From: a virus | Length of the DNA stretch: 38,521 nucleotides | IMG/VR virus record: IMGVR_UViG_3300037117_000201 | Location: 1 to 38,521 of that record | Direction: 5' to 3' (one strand) | In this document: positions 15,975 through 24,557 of the stretch, piece after piece | Layout: the number at the start of each line of letters is the position of its first letter | Position numbering within the stretch: position 1 is the stretch's first letter | Position numbers and translations under genes: made by a program | The notes under the pieces: model-generated | The model's database searches: none | Told to the model about the DNA's origin: nothing | Seen by the model: only the letters and a program-made list of their open reading frames with translations

Positions 15975-18900
15975 ATGCCCCGCGATCCGGCCAGCTTCCT
16001 CGATAACTCCGCGCAGGCGCGCGCGGATAACCCCCCGGCGCCGGAAGCCCCGAAGGTCAAGGCGGCCCCCGCGGCCCCGGCCTCGTCAGCGGGGACGGGT
16101 GCGCTACTCCCAGAATCTAAGCCGGCGGCGGGCGGCGACGCCCCCTTGTCGTCGAACGCCGCCGGCTCTTCTTTCACCGTCAGCGCCGGCCACATCTTCT
16201 CCTTTTCGGACACCGACGCGCAGAAGGTGGGCGAGGTAACACTCGCCCCCGAGGACGCCGAGAAGCTCCTCAAGGGCTCGGGCGCGAGCTTCGACAAGGA
16301 GCGCAACACCTACGACAACGTGCCCGAGGCGACGGTCAAGTTGCTCACGAAGGGCCCGCAGTCGTTGGCGGCCGAAATCAAGACGCGCTTCAACGCTGGG
16401 CTTGCCGACTTCCACCACTCGTCTTTGGGCATGGCGCTCGCAGAGGGCAGCATGACCGCCGAGGACGTGCGCCAGCGCGGCCAGCCTGACCTCGTCCAGT
16501 TGCAGCTCGACCACCACCCTGGGGCGGCGTGGCAGGGGCTCGGAAAGTCGCTCAACCATTTCGTCGAGCATCCGCTTGACGACAGCAAGGACCTCCTGCG
16601 CCAGTCGATCGCAAAGACCGCCGAGGCCCTACCCTCGATCGCGGATCTCGTCGGCAAGGGCACGCTCGGCGCTGCCGCCGGCGGGACGGCGGCCGGGCTC
16701 CTGCTGGGCCCCGAGGCAATCCCGATCGGCATGAAGCTCGGAAGTGCTGCGGGCACGTTCTTGTCGCTCTACCATCAGGAACTCGGCGGGCGCATGGCGA
16801 AGTTGGCCGATTCAGGGCTTAGCGATGCCGACATCAAGAAGCAGGCACCCGCTGCCGCGGTCAAGTCCGCGGTGGGCGCGGGCGTTTTCCTGTACGGGGT
16901 CGACGCGATGGCCGCGCCCTTCAAGGCGCGCTTCCTGCAATCGTTGAGTGCGGAGACGGCTCCGATTAAGAGCCTCACCGAGAAGATGGCCTCTTGGGCG
17001 TACAATTACGGCGTCAACGCCGGGATTAAAATGCCCGCAATCGGCGTCGTGCATCAGATGACGTCGGACCTCATGGACAACATGAGCGCGCTGGCCGACA
17101 AGCGCCCTGACCTCTTGAAATCCCCCCTAGAGTTCTCCGACAACGCCATCGAGGCCGCGGCCGGGATGGCGCAGCTCGGCGTTGTCGCGGGGGTGCCGGG
17201 AGCGGCCTTCGAGGCGGTCGGGGGTGCCATCGACCACGCCGCGGAGACGAAGGCGGCGGCAGAGATGGACGCTAAGCTTGCGGGGGTGGAGCGTCGGGAG
17301 CCTTTGGCGTCTCAAGGCCCGTCTTCCCCGAGTGCGAGTCCATCAGGTGGGAAAATGCCTGGACCTTCTGCCGGAACGGCATCTGCGGAGCCTCTTTCAG
17401 GAACGCCCCAAGCTCCGCTTGAAAGTTCTTCGCCACCATCTGCCGATTCGAAGTCGCCACTCCCAGATAGTATAAAGGAGCACCCGGCCTACGTCAAGGC
17501 GGTTGAGGGGGCCAAGGAGTTCTTGCCCGAGGGCGTGTCCCCTGACGACCGCGCGGGTGTGGCCGACGCCTACAAGAAGGCCGCGGACGCCGCGCAAGAG
17601 TATCGCGACATCGTCATCAAGACCTTGACGGGCGAGGGCGCGGCCGAAGACGCCGACAAGCCCGCGCTACCGCCGCTGACACTCGACGAGCAGAACCAAG
17701 TCTCGGCGAACATCGACGAACTGGCGACGAAGATGCACGCCCTGGGCGAGTTGGCGGTCTTCGCCGTCGACCCCGAGGCCGCGGCCGCACACGCGGATTG
17801 GGAAGCCAACGGACGCGAGGGCCCCGAGCCCCCGCCGGTCGACCCCGCCAAGAAGCCGGCGGCACCGGAGGCGGCCGCGCCGTCTCTCGACGAGACGCTG
17901 GCGAACAAGGACGCAAAGCCCGGCGACATCGTCAAGGCCGCCGGGCGCCTGGGCGATAAGGTGCAGGAGGCGACGGTCGGCGCGCGCGCCACGGCGGTCA
18001 AGGCCGACCTCGACGCGCTCCAACAGCGCATCGGCGAGATCGCCTCGACGCGCGACCGGATGCAGAAGAATGGGTTGTCCACGCGCGCCATCGACCGGCA
18101 GCTCAATACGCTCCTCGACAAGGCCGTGGGGTCGCAGAAAGAGGGCGAGCTCCTTTCGGCCCGCGACCCCAGCGAACTCGAGGTCTCGCCCAAAGCCAAG
18201 CCTCAAATGAAGCCCGCGACCTTGCAGAACATCATGGAGGCGGGCTTCAAGGAAGGCGGCAAGCAGTCGCAAGAGCGCGCGCGCGAGCTGCTCAAGATTG
18301 CCGAGGACAACGGCCTGACCGCCAACGACGTCAAGAAGCTCATCGGCAACAAAGCCATTGGTGCCATGGGCGACACGGCGTACAAGAATTTCCTCAACGG
18401 CTTCGATCGACAAATCGAAGATTTCGACAAAAAAGAGCCTCCGCGAGATTTAACCGATCCCGTCGTTTTTAAGAACCCGTCGGCGTCGAAGGCGTTTGGC
18501 GAATACACGATCAAAGCCGAGGAAGACCGCATCGTAGCCCTGGACAAAACAGGGAAAGAAATCGGATCGCTTGGCGTGACCGGCACGCGAGGCGACCGGC
18601 CTCTTGGCGACGTATATGTGAAAGAAGAGAACCGTCGCCAGGGCATTGCCACAGCCATGTACGACTTCGCTGAGTCGCAACTCGGCAAGAAATTTACCCC
18701 CTCCAATATGGCGACACCTGACGGCGAAGCGTTTTGGAAAGATCGAAATTCTGAGCATACGCCCGGCTTCCGCGAGGGCGTCGAGAAGCTCGTCGAGCGC
18801 AAGAAGGCGCGCGCCGAAGTGGCCTCCGTCCTCCAAGAGAAGCAGCTCGAAAAGGAGCAGTACATCCGCCAGTTGAACAAGTTGCCCGCCTTCTCGAAGA

Positions 18901-20816
18901 TGACGACCGAGCAGCTCAAGAGCTACGCGGAGATCCTGCGCGGCTACGACAAGGGCGACGAGGCGTTGGCCCCCGAGCGCATCGCGGCCTTGAAGGGCAC
19001 GGTCCTCGAGGGTGTGGAGACGACCGGCGAGGCGCGCGCGAAGGCGGCGCAGCTCACCGGGCAGCCCGTCGAGGACTTCCAGAACGTGCGCGTGCCTTTG
19101 AAGGCGCGCGCCATCCCCGACCCGCAGTTGCGCGAGTGGTTCCCGGCGCTGCGGCCCTTCGTGGACCTGGCCGGCGAGACCTCCGAGAAAGGCGAACGCC
19201 TGGCCGAGATCGTGCGCGACCGCAACGAAACCTTGGCCGCCGAGGCCATCCGTGAGCGCCGCGCGCTGCAAGGCGCTGGCACGCGCGTGGCCGATTTCTT
19301 TGCCCCGCAGCAGAGCGAGGTCATGGCCTACCTCGAGGCCAAAGAGCCCGGCGACGTCACGGCCGCCGCCGAGCGTCTCACGCCGGCCGAACTCAAGTGG
19401 GCGGGCTTCCTCAAGGCGTGGTTTGGCACGGCCGAGGGCTACTTGGTCAAGAAGGAGGGCATGGAGTCGCGCTTCTCGGGCGCCTACGCCCCGCACGTCA
19501 ACAAGGGCTGGCCGGAGATCCTGCGCGACCTCAAGAGCCAAGGCATTGCCGCGAGCCTCAAGGAGTTCTTGCCGCAGGCCCAAGGCAAGAACGCGGACTT
19601 CGTCGACGCGCAGGGCGACGTCCTGGGCTCCAACAAGTTCTTCAAGCAGTCCATTTTCCGCACGGGCGCGCTCGACCCCTCGAAGAACGTGGTCGAGGCG
19701 GCCAATCACTACATCTCCGACTTCTACCGCAAGGCGGCGCTGGACCAAATCGCCCCCGTCCTCGACACCCTCGCGCGCGCCATGAAAGCGCCGCCCGAGG
19801 AAACGGGTTTGGCCCCCAAGGAGAACGAGGCGATGACATCCTCGCTTCAAGATTTCGTCAAAGCCTACGCCAACAACAAAAAGGGCATCAACAACTCGGC
19901 CGGCGCGGTCGGCGAGATGCTGGCCCCAGCACTACGCATGTCGCAGACACTCGCCGCCGTCCACTACATCGCGGCCAACTATGCGCTCCAAATCATCAAG
20001 GGCTCGGTCGCCATTCCGGTCACGGAGTACATGGCGCTGGGCACAGACCTCTTCAAAGCCAAGGGGCTCAAGTTCACCGACCAGGGCAAAGCTATCCTCT
20101 CGAAGTACGAGTCGTTCACGGGAAAATCCCCGTGGCAGGAAGTCGGCCGCCCCGGCGCCGACGCCCAGGACTTCGCCCGCGCTCTCGCCTACGGGGGCTT
20201 TGGCATGGCCCACAAGGCGGCGATGGGTGACCTGCTCCTGGGCTCGATGACCAAGGAAGAGTTCGCGGCCGGGACGATCTCGGATGCGCGCCTCAATCAG
20301 ATTCGCCAGGAGGCCGGGCGGTGGATGGACCTCTCGCGTTCCGCCTCCATCATGGGCTCCTCGACGGTCGGCAAGACCTTCACGCAGTACAAGGGCTGGG
20401 CCATTCCGCCGACGCTGACACTCGCCGAGGACGCCCGCGCGCTCGCGCGAGCCGTCGCGGGCAAGGGCAAGATGTCCGACGTCCAAGTGCGCGAGACGCT
20501 GCGCCTAGTCTCGCTTGCGGCGATGGCGGGCACCGTGGGCACGATCGCGACGAAGGACATGGAAGACGACAGCTTCCGCGGCCAGGCAATCCACTACCTG
20601 CGCCGCGCGGTGGGCTCGGTGTGGCGTGGCCTTGACCCCCCGTTCTTCTTCTCGGCGGCGGGGCCGGGCTACGTCGCCAAACTCGCCAACGACTTGCATC
20701 TTCTGGGCACGCTCGAGCGCGACAAGAACGACGAACTCAAGGGCGTAAAGGCCCTCAAGAAGGACCTGACGCCGCGGCTCGTCAAGGACGTCCAGAAGGC
20801 TACCGAGGAGGAGTGA
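15975..20816 (+). CDS. Giant internal virion (ejection) protein with an embedded GNAT domain
   Basis: This 1613-residue protein starts at ATG 15975 directly after the previous stop. It is the last and largest of the three ejection genes, as for T7 gp16. Two hydrophobic Gly/Ala-rich stretches near residues 230-320 (GAAAGGTAAGLLLGPEAIPI; AVGAGVFLYGVDAMAA) could insert in membrane. A Pro/Ser-rich linker lies near 435-500. At about 820-945 sits a GNAT-type domain with VYVKEENRRQGIATAMYDFA (motif A), and its DNA is visibly richer in A/T than its flanks. The C-terminal 400 residues are helical with GSSTVGKTFTQYKGWAIP and a charged end. No lysozyme or transglycosylase motif is recognised, unlike T7 gp16. 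Confidence 0.82.
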   Translation: MPRDPASFLDNSAQARADNPPAPEAPKVKAAPAAPASSAGTGALLPESKPAAGGDAPLSSNAAGSSFTVSAGHIFSFSDTDAQKVGEVTLAPEDAEKLLKGSGASFDKERNTYDNVPEATVKLLTKGPQSLAAEIKTRFNAGLADFHHSSLGMALAEGSMTAEDVRQRGQPDLVQLQLDHHPGAAWQGLGKSLNHFVEHPLDDSKDLLRQSIAKTAEALPSIADLVGKGTLGAAAGGTAAGLLLGPEAIPIGMKLGSAAGTFLSLYHQELGGRMAKLADSGLSDADIKKQAPAAAVKSAVGAGVFLYGVDAMAAPFKARFLQSLSAETAPIKSLTEKMASWAYNYGVNAGIKMPAIGVVHQMTSDLMDNMSALADKRPDLLKSPLEFSDNAIEAAAGMAQLGVVAGVPGAAFEAVGGAIDHAAETKAAAEMDAKLAGVERREPLASQGPSSPSASPSGGKMPGPSAGTASAEPLSGTPQAPLESSSPPSADSKSPLPDSIKEHPAYVKAVEGAKEFLPEGVSPDDRAGVADAYKKAADAAQEYRDIVIKTLTGEGAAEDADKPALPPLTLDEQNQVSANIDELATKMHALGELAVFAVDPEAAAAHADWEANGREGPEPPPVDPAKKPAAPEAAAPSLDETLANKDAKPGDIVKAAGRLGDKVQEATVGARATAVKADLDALQQRIGEIASTRDRMQKNGLSTRAIDRQLNTLLDKAVGSQKEGELLSARDPSELEVSPKAKPQMKPATLQNIMEAGFKEGGKQSQERARELLKIAEDNGLTANDVKKLIGNKAIGAMGDTAYKNFLNGFDRQIEDFDKKEPPRDLTDPVVFKNPSASKAFGEYTIKAEEDRIVALDKTGKEIGSLGVTGTRGDRPLGDVYVKEENRRQGIATAMYDFAESQLGKKFTPSNMATPDGEAFWKDRNSEHTPGFREGVEKLVERKKARAEVASVLQEKQLEKEQYIRQLNKLPAFSKMTTEQLKSYAEILRGYDKGDEALAPERIAALKGTVLEGVETTGEARAKAAQLTGQPVEDFQNVRVPLKARAIPDPQLREWFPALRPFVDLAGETSEKGERLAEIVRDRNETLAAEAIRERRALQGAGTRVADFFAPQQSEVMAYLEAKEPGDVTAAAERLTPAELKWAGFLKAWFGTAEGYLVKKEGMESRFSGAYAPHVNKGWPEILRDLKSQGIAASLKEFLPQAQGKNADFVDAQGDVLGSNKFFKQSIFRTGALDPSKNVVEAANHYISDFYRKAALDQIAPVLDTLARAMKAPPEETGLAPKENEAMTSSLQDFVKAYANNKKGINNSAGAVGEMLAPALRMSQTLAAVHYIAANYALQIIKGSVAIPVTEYMALGTDLFKAKGLKFTDQGKAILSKYESFTGKSPWQEVGRPGADAQDFARALAYGGFGMAHKAAMGDLLLGSMTKEEFAAGTISDARLNQIRQEAGRWMDLSRSASIMGSSTVGKTFTQYKGWAIPPTLTLAEDARALARAVAGKGKMSDVQVRETLRLVSLAAMAGTVGTIATKDMEDDSFRGQAIHYLRRAVGSVWRGLDPPFFFSAAGPGYVAKLANDLHLLGTLERDKNDELKGVKALKKDLTPRLVKDVQKATEEE

Positions 20817-20849
20817 CGGCCATGTGGACAAAATTGGACGTTCCTGCTA

Positions 20850-20858
20850 TGCTAGAAT
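20850..20858 (+). promoter_or_regulatory. Extended -10 promoter, leaderless, for the fibre-anchor gene
   Basis: TGCTAGAAT (TAGAAT at 20853-20858) is an extended -10. The possible -35 boxes TTGGAC (20834-20839) and TGGACA (20825-20830) are badly spaced. The ATG begins 7 nt after the -10 box, again leaving no room for a ribosome-binding site. Confidence 0.6.
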
Positions 20859-20865
20859 CGCTCCC

Positions 20866-21369
20866 ATGGTGACATCCCAATACGCGCCGGCGAAGCAAGC
20901 GGGAAACGGGGTCATCGTCGCGTTCAATTTCAGCTTCAAGATCCTCGCGACCTCCGACCTCGTGGTCTCGAAGCTCGACGCCAACGGCGTGTCGAGCGGA
21001 ACGCTCATCTTGGGCACCGACTACACCGTCACCTTCGACCCCATCGCCGAGACCGGAACCGTGACCTTCACGGTGGCCGTCGTCAACGGCGGCTTTGCTG
21101 TCATCGCACGCAACTCGAACAACCAGCAGCAGACCTCGCTTCCGCGCGAAGGGTCGGTGCCCGCCAAGACCGTCGAGACGATGATCGACAAGCTGACGAT
21201 GCTCGTGCAGGAAGACCTCGTCGGCAACACCGAGACGCCCGCTGAGGCGTCGGGCCTCTACGCGAGCAAGCCCGTCACCCCGCTTCAGGCCGTCTACTAC
21301 TACTCGACCGATAAGCTGATTTATGAGAAATGGGTGCCCGCGATGCAGAAGTGGATTCTCCTCGGATAA
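20866..21369 (+). CDS. Tail-fibre anchor (T7 gp17 N-terminal-like domain)
   Basis: This 167-residue protein starts at ATG 20866; an in-frame ATG at 20824 lies upstream of the promoter and is unlikely. The strands FNFSFKILATSDLVVSKLD and LGTDYTVTFDPIAETGTVTF, the R-N-S-N-N-Q-Q-Q-T turn and the helix VETMIDKLTMLVQEDLVG match the virion-binding N-terminal domain of T7-type tail fibres. The protein stops shortly after this domain: no receptor-binding part follows in frame. It must either act as an adaptor to which a separate fibre binds, or be a truncated fibre. The next genes carry fibre-type repeats on separate polypeptides. Confidence 0.8.
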   Translation: MVTSQYAPAKQAGNGVIVAFNFSFKILATSDLVVSKLDANGVSSGTLILGTDYTVTFDPIAETGTVTFTVAVVNGGFAVIARNSNNQQQTSLPREGSVPAKTVETMIDKLTMLVQEDLVGNTETPAEASGLYASKPVTPLQAVYYYSTDKLIYEKWVPAMQKWILLG

Positions 21370-21373
21370 AACT

Positions 21374-22510
21374 ATGAAGAAAATTCTTCTCGCCGCCCTT
21401 CTCTTGCTCGGCCTCGCGCGCGGTGCGCAGGCGGGCCCGTACTACAGCAACACCTTCGACGGGTCCTCGACGACCTTGTCCATGGCGGGCATCTTCACGA
21501 TCGCCAACCCGTTCAACCTGGCGGCCGGGCCCGCCCTCAAAATCGACGGCGGGACCGGGATTTTCTCTTGGGCCTGGGGCATCAAGGCGGCGACGGGCAG
21601 CTTCACCGCCACGGGCAGCACGACCTACAGCGTGACGACGTCCTCGGGCATCAACGTCGCGGCGGGTACGGTGGTCGCTCCGTCTTTCGTGGGCGCCCAC
21701 GCAGGGGACGGATCGAACCTCACGGGTGTAGGCAACGCGGCCCTCGCGGCCAACTCCATCGACACGACGAAGTTGCAAGCTGGCGCGGTCACGAACGCCA
21801 AGCTCGCCGCCAACGCGGTCGACACCGGCAAGCTGGCCGTCACCGGCGTTGCCGCCGCGACCTATGGCTCCTCGGGCCTCATCCCTGTTCTCGCCGTCAC
21901 GGCCGACGGCCGCATCACGGGCGGGTCCTCCATCGCGCCTGTCATCACCAACGCCATGATCGCGGCCAACGCTGTCGATACCAGCAAGCTCGCCGTGACC
22001 GGCGTGGCCGCGGGCGCTTACGGGTCCTCGACGCTCGTGCCGACGATCACGGTGACGGCCGATGGGCGTGTGACCGCCGTCAGCGTGACCTCCATCGGTG
22101 CGGGCACGGTCAACGCGAGCACGTTCACGATCAACGCCATCCCGCCGTTTGCAACCTCCAATACCGTCTGGACCATCGTGCCGGGTTCGACGCTGACCTA
22201 TACGACCAACGGCACCTCGCCAATCCGCATCACCGTCACCAGCAGCTTTTTGCAGGGTTCAACCGGCAATCTATGCAGCGCCGCTGTATTCATTGACGGA
22301 GCCTATCTGCCCGGCGAATCGGCCAGCACCGGCTACGGCCCGCAGTTGATCGGCAGTGCGTCCGCCGCGCAGGTCTACACCTTCGCCCACACCGTCGTCG
22401 CTCAATCGGCCAGAAGCCATACTTGGACGCTCGGAATCAAGGCGAGCGGCAACACTTGCACGTTCGGCAATGCGAGCGACGTATCACAGTTCGTCGTAGA
22501 GGATAAATAG
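21374..22510 (+). CDS. Signal-peptide protein with tail-fibre-type repeats
   Basis: This 378-residue protein starts at ATG 21374, 4 nt after the previous stop. It opens with a textbook signal peptide (MKKILLAALLLLGLARGAQA, cleavage expected after residue 20). The mature part has two copies of a repeat built from (N/D)AKLAAN-VDT-KLAVTGVAA-YGSS-LVP-I-VTADGR, near residues 135-240, a pattern very common in phage tail fibres and related surface proteins. The C-terminal third is beta-rich, with single cysteines that could form disulphides after export. A phage fibre does not normally need a signal peptide, so the protein may be displayed on or released from the infected cell. No Shine-Dalgarno site is seen; reinitiation is likely. 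Confidence 0.75.
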   Translation: MKKILLAALLLLGLARGAQAGPYYSNTFDGSSTTLSMAGIFTIANPFNLAAGPALKIDGGTGIFSWAWGIKAATGSFTATGSTTYSVTTSSGINVAAGTVVAPSFVGAHAGDGSNLTGVGNAALAANSIDTTKLQAGAVTNAKLAANAVDTGKLAVTGVAAATYGSSGLIPVLAVTADGRITGGSSIAPVITNAMIAANAVDTSKLAVTGVAAGAYGSSTLVPTITVTADGRVTAVSVTSIGAGTVNASTFTINAIPPFATSNTVWTIVPGSTLTYTTNGTSPIRITVTSSFLQGSTGNLCSAAVFIDGAYLPGESASTGYGPQLIGSASAAQVYTFAHTVVAQSARSHTWTLGIKASGNTCTFGNASDVSQFVVEDK

Positions 22511-22517
22511 GAGACCC

Positions 22518-22916
22518 ATGAAAAACATTCTGCTAACTCTCGCCATTCTCCTCGGGCCGTTGGTTCCCGCGGTGGCACACGACGCCGTGATGACGTCTTC
22601 GAAATCTAGCTTCACGGTGGTCGGCATCGACATCTCGAGCGCGCCCGCCACGAGCATCGTGCTCGGCCCCAACAACGGCTGGCAGAATGTGTGCCTCCAA
22701 AATCTCGACTTGACCAACGCCCTCTACTGCGGCGACTCAGTCAGCGTGAGCTCGATTACGACCAACGCGCTCATCGGCACCATCATCCCGCCGGCAGTCG
22801 ACGCGACGCACCCGGCCCAGCCGACATGCTTTGCCTTGGTGGCCGGGGCTGACTTCTTCTGCCGCACCGGAAGCACGTCGGGCACGACGCGCGCCGGCGT
22901 CGCCAAGTCGAGGTAA
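22518..22916 (+). CDS. Small exported protein with paired cysteines
   Basis: This 132-residue protein has AGGAG (22509-22513) before ATG 22518. An N-terminal signal peptide (MKNILLTLAILLGPLVPAVA) is followed by a beta-rich domain with cysteines at CLQNLDLTNALYC and later C-x(n)-C positions, four in total, fitting disulphides in the periplasm or outside the cell. The segment ATSIVLGPNNGWQNVCLQN resembles short phage virion proteins with an N-x-x-R/S pattern, but no family is certain. It lies between two exported fibre-like proteins, so it probably acts with them. Confidence 0.7.
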   Translation: MKNILLTLAILLGPLVPAVAHDAVMTSSKSSFTVVGIDISSAPATSIVLGPNNGWQNVCLQNLDLTNALYCGDSVSVSSITTNALIGTIIPPAVDATHPAQPTCFALVAGADFFCRTGSTSGTTRAGVAKSR

Positions 22917-22919
22917 GAG

Positions 22920-23849
22920 ATGAAAATGAACACGGGTCTGCTCGTCTTGCTTCTTGCCTTTGCTCCCGCGCTCGCGGGCGCGCAGGCAATCTCAGGCGGT
23001 GGCGCCCCGCCGGCCGCGGCCTCGTCTGGCTTCACCGCCGGTAAAGACCTGTCCGGCACGTCCACGTCGCAGACGGTCAACTCGGCGTCGGGGGCAGCGT
23101 TCACGGTGACGGGGCCGGTTGATAGCGCGAGCAGCGTAACGATTCACGCCGGGCTCAAAATATCCAGCGGGGCGCTTACCATCGACGGCAACGTAGCCTC
23201 TGGGGCCACCATCAAGGGGAACGTGACGATTGGGACCACCACGATCTTCAACCTGAGCCAGAAGCTCCTTGTCCAAGGCGCGAATATCGGCCTCGTCCCG
23301 AACTCGAATAACTCCGGCCTGACGCTGATCGTTCCCAACGATACGACCGACGCAGGCACTTCTCTCAGCTTCGCCACCAACGATCAGACCGCTAACTCCG
23401 GTCAGAACCCGACCTTTCGTGCGACTATCTCGGGGCACCTGACCAATTCGTCAGGATACGGCGGCTACCTCCAATTCAACACCAAGAACCCGTCAGCAAC
23501 GATCACCGAGGGTATGCGCCTTGACCAGAATCAGTTTCTCGGCATCGGCACCGCCTCCCCCGCGACGAAGCTCCACATGAGTAGCGGGACGCTGACGGTG
23601 GATGGGACGGGGGGCAATCTTTCCGTAAGCGGAACGTCTGGCCTCGGCTACGAAGTCATCACCAACGCCTGCGGGGCAGGCGTCACGACCTGCACCGCTA
23701 CCTGCACCGGCTCAAAGGTCATCCTCGGCGGCGGCTGCACTTCGACCGTGGCCCTCCTTGGCGACGGCGGCGGCACGACAAGCTGGACGTGTTCCTCAAC
23801 CGTCGGCACGATAACCGCCGTGGCGTATTGCGCGAGACTCGGGCCGTGA
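22920..23849 (+). CDS. Exported fibre/spike-like protein
   Basis: This 309-residue protein has AGGTAAGAG before ATG 22920. The signal peptide runs to about residue 23 (ALAGAQA). The mature part is Ser/Thr/Gly-rich beta sequence with the hallmark FLGIGTASPATKLHMSSG near residues 200-218, a motif found just before the tip of many tail fibres and spikes. The C-terminal 70 residues hold six cysteines in a compact domain (ITNACGAGVTTCTATC, GGGCTST, SWTC, YCARLGP). No S74 chaperone domain is present. Its stop overlaps the next ATG (TGATG). With the genes on either side it forms a set of exported, fibre-like proteins. Confidence 0.75.
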   Translation: MKMNTGLLVLLLAFAPALAGAQAISGGGAPPAAASSGFTAGKDLSGTSTSQTVNSASGAAFTVTGPVDSASSVTIHAGLKISSGALTIDGNVASGATIKGNVTIGTTTIFNLSQKLLVQGANIGLVPNSNNSGLTLIVPNDTTDAGTSLSFATNDQTANSGQNPTFRATISGHLTNSSGYGGYLQFNTKNPSATITEGMRLDQNQFLGIGTASPATKLHMSSGTLTVDGTGGNLSVSGTSGLGYEVITNACGAGVTTCTATCTGSKVILGGGCTSTVALLGDGGGTTSWTCSSTVGTITAVAYCARLGP

Positions 23850-24061
23850 TGACGTGGCCATACAGCCTCGCCTGGGCTCCCTTCGCCGCCGCCGCCGTCG
23901 GGCTGTTGCTCGGGGCTTTGGCGGGGTGCGCCTCCCGAGTCTTTGAGAGCGAGTGCATCAAGCGTCGGCGGGACCTCCACATCATCTACGCGACTCACGA
24001 GCAGCTTTGGGTTGAGCCGGTGATGATCTGTCCTGGCGAGTCGTTCAAACTGACCCCCTAG
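23849..24061 (+). CDS. Small lipoprotein
   Basis: This 70-residue protein is coupled to the upstream gene by TGATG. A hydrophobic signal sequence ends in the lipobox LAGC (Cys 27), with Ala at +2, which in Gram-negative bacteria directs sorting to the outer membrane. The mature part of 44 residues has two further cysteines (positions about 36 and 61) and is mixed in charge. It could be an Rz1-like outer spanin, or a superinfection-exclusion lipoprotein acting at the cell surface. It lacks the proline richness usual for Rz1. Confidence 0.7.
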   Translation: MTWPYSLAWAPFAAAAVGLLLGALAGCASRVFESECIKRRRDLHIIYATHEQLWVEPVMICPGESFKLTP

Positions 24062-24078
24062 CCAAGAGGGAATTTGTC

Positions 24079-24087
24079 TGCTAGAAT
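24079..24087 (+). promoter_or_regulatory. Extended -10 promoter before the exported protein at 24125
   Basis: TGCTAGAAT (TAGAAT at 24082-24087) repeats exactly the extended -10 seen at 20850 and on the minus strand at 35686. No good -35 box is seen. Unlike the leaderless cases, the start codon here is 37 nt downstream and has AAGGAG at 24111-24116. Confidence 0.55.
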
Positions 24088-24124
24088 AGTCGTCACAACG
24101 CCGTCACGAAAAGGAGACTCTAAA

Positions 24125-24544
24125 ATGAACAAGATCCGCAAAGCCCTGACGTTCGCGGCGCTGTCCATCGTGGCGGCCGCTTCCCTGCTCCTGCTCAAGC
24201 CCGTTCGCGCGTGGGCCACGGCGGAAGGCTCGTACCTCTACAACCAGTTCGTGCTCCAAGGCCCCGCCTACATCTTCAAGAGCCGCATCGGCGGCGCGCA
24301 GGGCCTCGTCATCAGCACGAGCGCCTACACCGGGTCCTCGCAGACCGGCGTGCCCACCGCGGGCACGGGCACCGCGCTCACGCTCATCGGCGGCCAGACC
24401 TCAGCACAGCGCGCGACGTGTGCGGCGGGCACCGAAGGCCAGTTCATCTACGACCCGACGGTCCACTCGATCGCCTTCTGCAACGGCACGAGCTGGTACA
24501 AGAGCGTCGACAGCGGCTCGGCCGTCAGTTGGACCATCTACTAA
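24125..24544 (+). CDS. Exported beta-rich protein
   Basis: This 139-residue protein starts at ATG 24125 with AAGGAG 8 nt upstream. The N-terminus has a basic start and a long hydrophobic core (KALTFAALSIVAAASLLLL), with cleavage likely after VRA or AWA. The mature part is Gly/Ser/Thr-rich, and its end (CAAGTEGQFIYDPTVHSIAF, then CNGTSWYKS) resembles the C-terminal motif that occurs in many phage fibre-associated proteins (x-G-x-I-Y-x-x-x-x-x-x-x-x-C-N-G-T-x-W). This links it again to fibre-type sequence behind a signal peptide. Two cysteines could pair after export. Confidence 0.72.
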   Translation: MNKIRKALTFAALSIVAAASLLLLKPVRAWATAEGSYLYNQFVLQGPAYIFKSRIGGAQGLVISTSAYTGSSQTGVPTAGTGTALTLIGGQTSAQRATCAAGTEGQFIYDPTVHSIAFCNGTSWYKSVDSGSAVSWTIY

Positions 24545-24557
24545 GGGAGACGTCCTC

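Noticed and set aside
18450-19850. 466-codon minus-strand frame inside the ejection protein gene, and similar long antisense frames at 680-1705 and 9460-10614
   Set aside because: Same reason: shadow frames of strong plus-strand genes, biased composition, no ribosome-binding sites, no recognisable domain.
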